A stretch of 64,000 nt of DNA from Hyphomicrobium zavarzinii ATCC 27496 (GTDB lineage: Bacteria; Pseudomonadota; Alphaproteobacteria; Rhizobiales; Hyphomicrobiaceae). The translations under genes were made by a program, and so were the position numbers. Position 1 is the first letter of the stretch, and each line of letters starts with the position of its first letter. The DNA is taken from positions 1 through 64,000 of the forward strand of contig NZ_KB911256.1 of the NCBI RefSeq assembly GCF_000383415.1, in the 5' to 3' direction. Shown here one piece after another: positions 63,427 through 64,000 of the stretch. The notes beneath the pieces were generated by a model, which saw nothing but the letters and a program-made list of their open reading frames with translations, had not been told where the DNA came from and ran no database searches.

Positions 63427-64000
63427 ATGGCATTCACATTCAACGGTCCCCTCCTTCTCGTCGGAGCGGGCAAGATGGGCGGCGCCCTGATCGAGGGTTT
63501 GATCGCGCGCGGCCTCGATCCCAAGCGCGTCCGCGTCCAGGACCCGTCTCCGCCGTCCGAGGTTGCAGCGCTTCTCGCCAAGTACGGCATTGCAGCCGAG
63601 CCGCGCATTGAAAGCCTCTCCGAGGCGCCGGGGGTGATCCTCGTCGCGGTCAAGCCTCAGGTGATGGACGCCGTCTTTCCGCCGGTTGCCCGCCTCGCCA
63701 GACCTCAGACGTTGACGATCTCCATCGCGGCCGGGCGCACGCTGCAGAGTTTCGAAAAGCATCTGGCGCAAGGCGCCGCCGTCGTGCGCGCCATGCCCAA
63801 CACGCCTGCCGCTATCGGCCGTGGCATCACGGTTTGCGCTGCGAACGCCCACGTGACACCTGCCGCACAGGGCTTGTGCGAAGCGCTCTTGTCGGCCGTG
63901 GGAGAGGTCGCGTGGGTCGAGAAGGAGGAGCTGATGGATGCGGTGACGGCCGTCTCCGGCTCGGGACCCGCCTATGTGTTTCTGCTCGCCGAATGTCTGG
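63427..64000 (+). CDS. proC: Pyrroline-5-carboxylate reductase (5' part, cut by the window end)
   Basis: The visible 191 residues begin MAFTFNGPLLLVGAGKMGGA with the NAD(P) Rossmann motif, continue with VILVAVKPQVMDAVFPPV, VVRAMPNTPAAIGRGIT and reach VTAVSGSGPAYVFLLAE, the P5C-binding signature. The enzyme makes the last step of proline synthesis. About 80 residues are missing beyond the right edge. Confidence 0.95.
   Translation, partial: MAFTFNGPLLLVGAGKMGGALIEGLIARGLDPKRVRVQDPSPPSEVAALLAKYGIAAEPRIESLSEAPGVILVAVKPQVMDAVFPPVARLARPQTLTISIAAGRTLQSFEKHLAQGAAVVRAMPNTPAAIGRGITVCAANAHVTPAAQGLCEALLSAVGEVAWVEKEELMDAVTAVSGSGPAYVFLLAECL

Overview
This 64 kb window has high GC (about 60-65% by eye) and is densely packed with genes. 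It looks like chromosomal DNA of an alphaproteobacterium of the order Hyphomicrobiales, possibly near Hyphomicrobium or Filomicrobium. The evidence is the gene set: an alphaproteobacterial Mrp fused to DUF971, the rplY-pth and ychF neighbourhood, lgt-midA-pgeF, ubiK followed by a YbjN protein and proC, a Zur-like Fur protein, and three ethylmalonyl-CoA pathway enzymes (mcd, ccr, ecm). A SoxYZ-like carrier of the type linked to PQQ alcohol dehydrogenases also suggests C1/C2 growth. I saw no phage, integrase, transposase or CRISPR array. The organism assignment is inference.

Layout. 1-3.3 kb: a hairpin element, tRNA-Ala(GGC), and a LysR regulator divergent from ilvD across a 10-bp inverted repeat. 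3.4-8 kb: small membrane and envelope proteins, a 632-residue periplasmic protein with repeated modules, a cupin and a thioredoxin-like protein. 8-10.7 kb: a reverse-strand operon apt / zinc-ribbon / mtnA / class II aldolase that looks like methylthioadenosine by-product salvage, with apt apparently frameshifted. 10.7-16.5 kb: CsbD, a 57-residue DUF1328 protein, the SoxYZ-like carrier, a thermonuclease-like protein and AsmA. 16.7-22.6 kb: a SpeD-family protein lacking the usual catalytic Cys, a Zur-like regulator followed by a 7 x 7-bp tandem repeat, rplY, pth, a tandem-HdeA protein and ychF. 22.7-24.3 kb: a more AT-rich patch with an orphan GntR regulator. 24.3-26.9 kb: small secreted proteins, PilZ and an SDR.

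27-35.3 kb holds mcd, ccr and ecm, which convert crotonyl-CoA through ethylmalonyl-CoA towards mesaconyl-CoA, interleaved with unknown membrane and periplasmic proteins. 35.3-42.1 kb: an autotransporter, tRNA-Leu(CAA), a P1 peptidase, a YcgN-like protein and the msrP-msrQ-msrB methionine sulfoxide repair cluster. 42.4-50.9 kb: a two-nuclease DUF2779 protein, small envelope proteins, PBP1A, a wHTH-TPR membrane protein and a YgjP-like metallopeptidase. 51.4-57.2 kb: TRAP permeases without a binding protein, Mrp-DUF971, an RlpA-like protein and prs. 57.4-64 kb: a duplicated-domain lipoprotein, the lgt-midA-pgeF operon, ubiK, five tandem copies of a 58-bp hairpin repeat, a YbjN protein and the first two thirds of proC, cut by the window end.

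The points most worth a second look are the apt/zinc-ribbon/mtnA/aldolase operon, the SpeD Cys-to-Ser change, the 58-bp hairpin array, the DUF2779 protein with visible Cas4-like and DEDD-like motifs, and the repeated-module envelope proteins.
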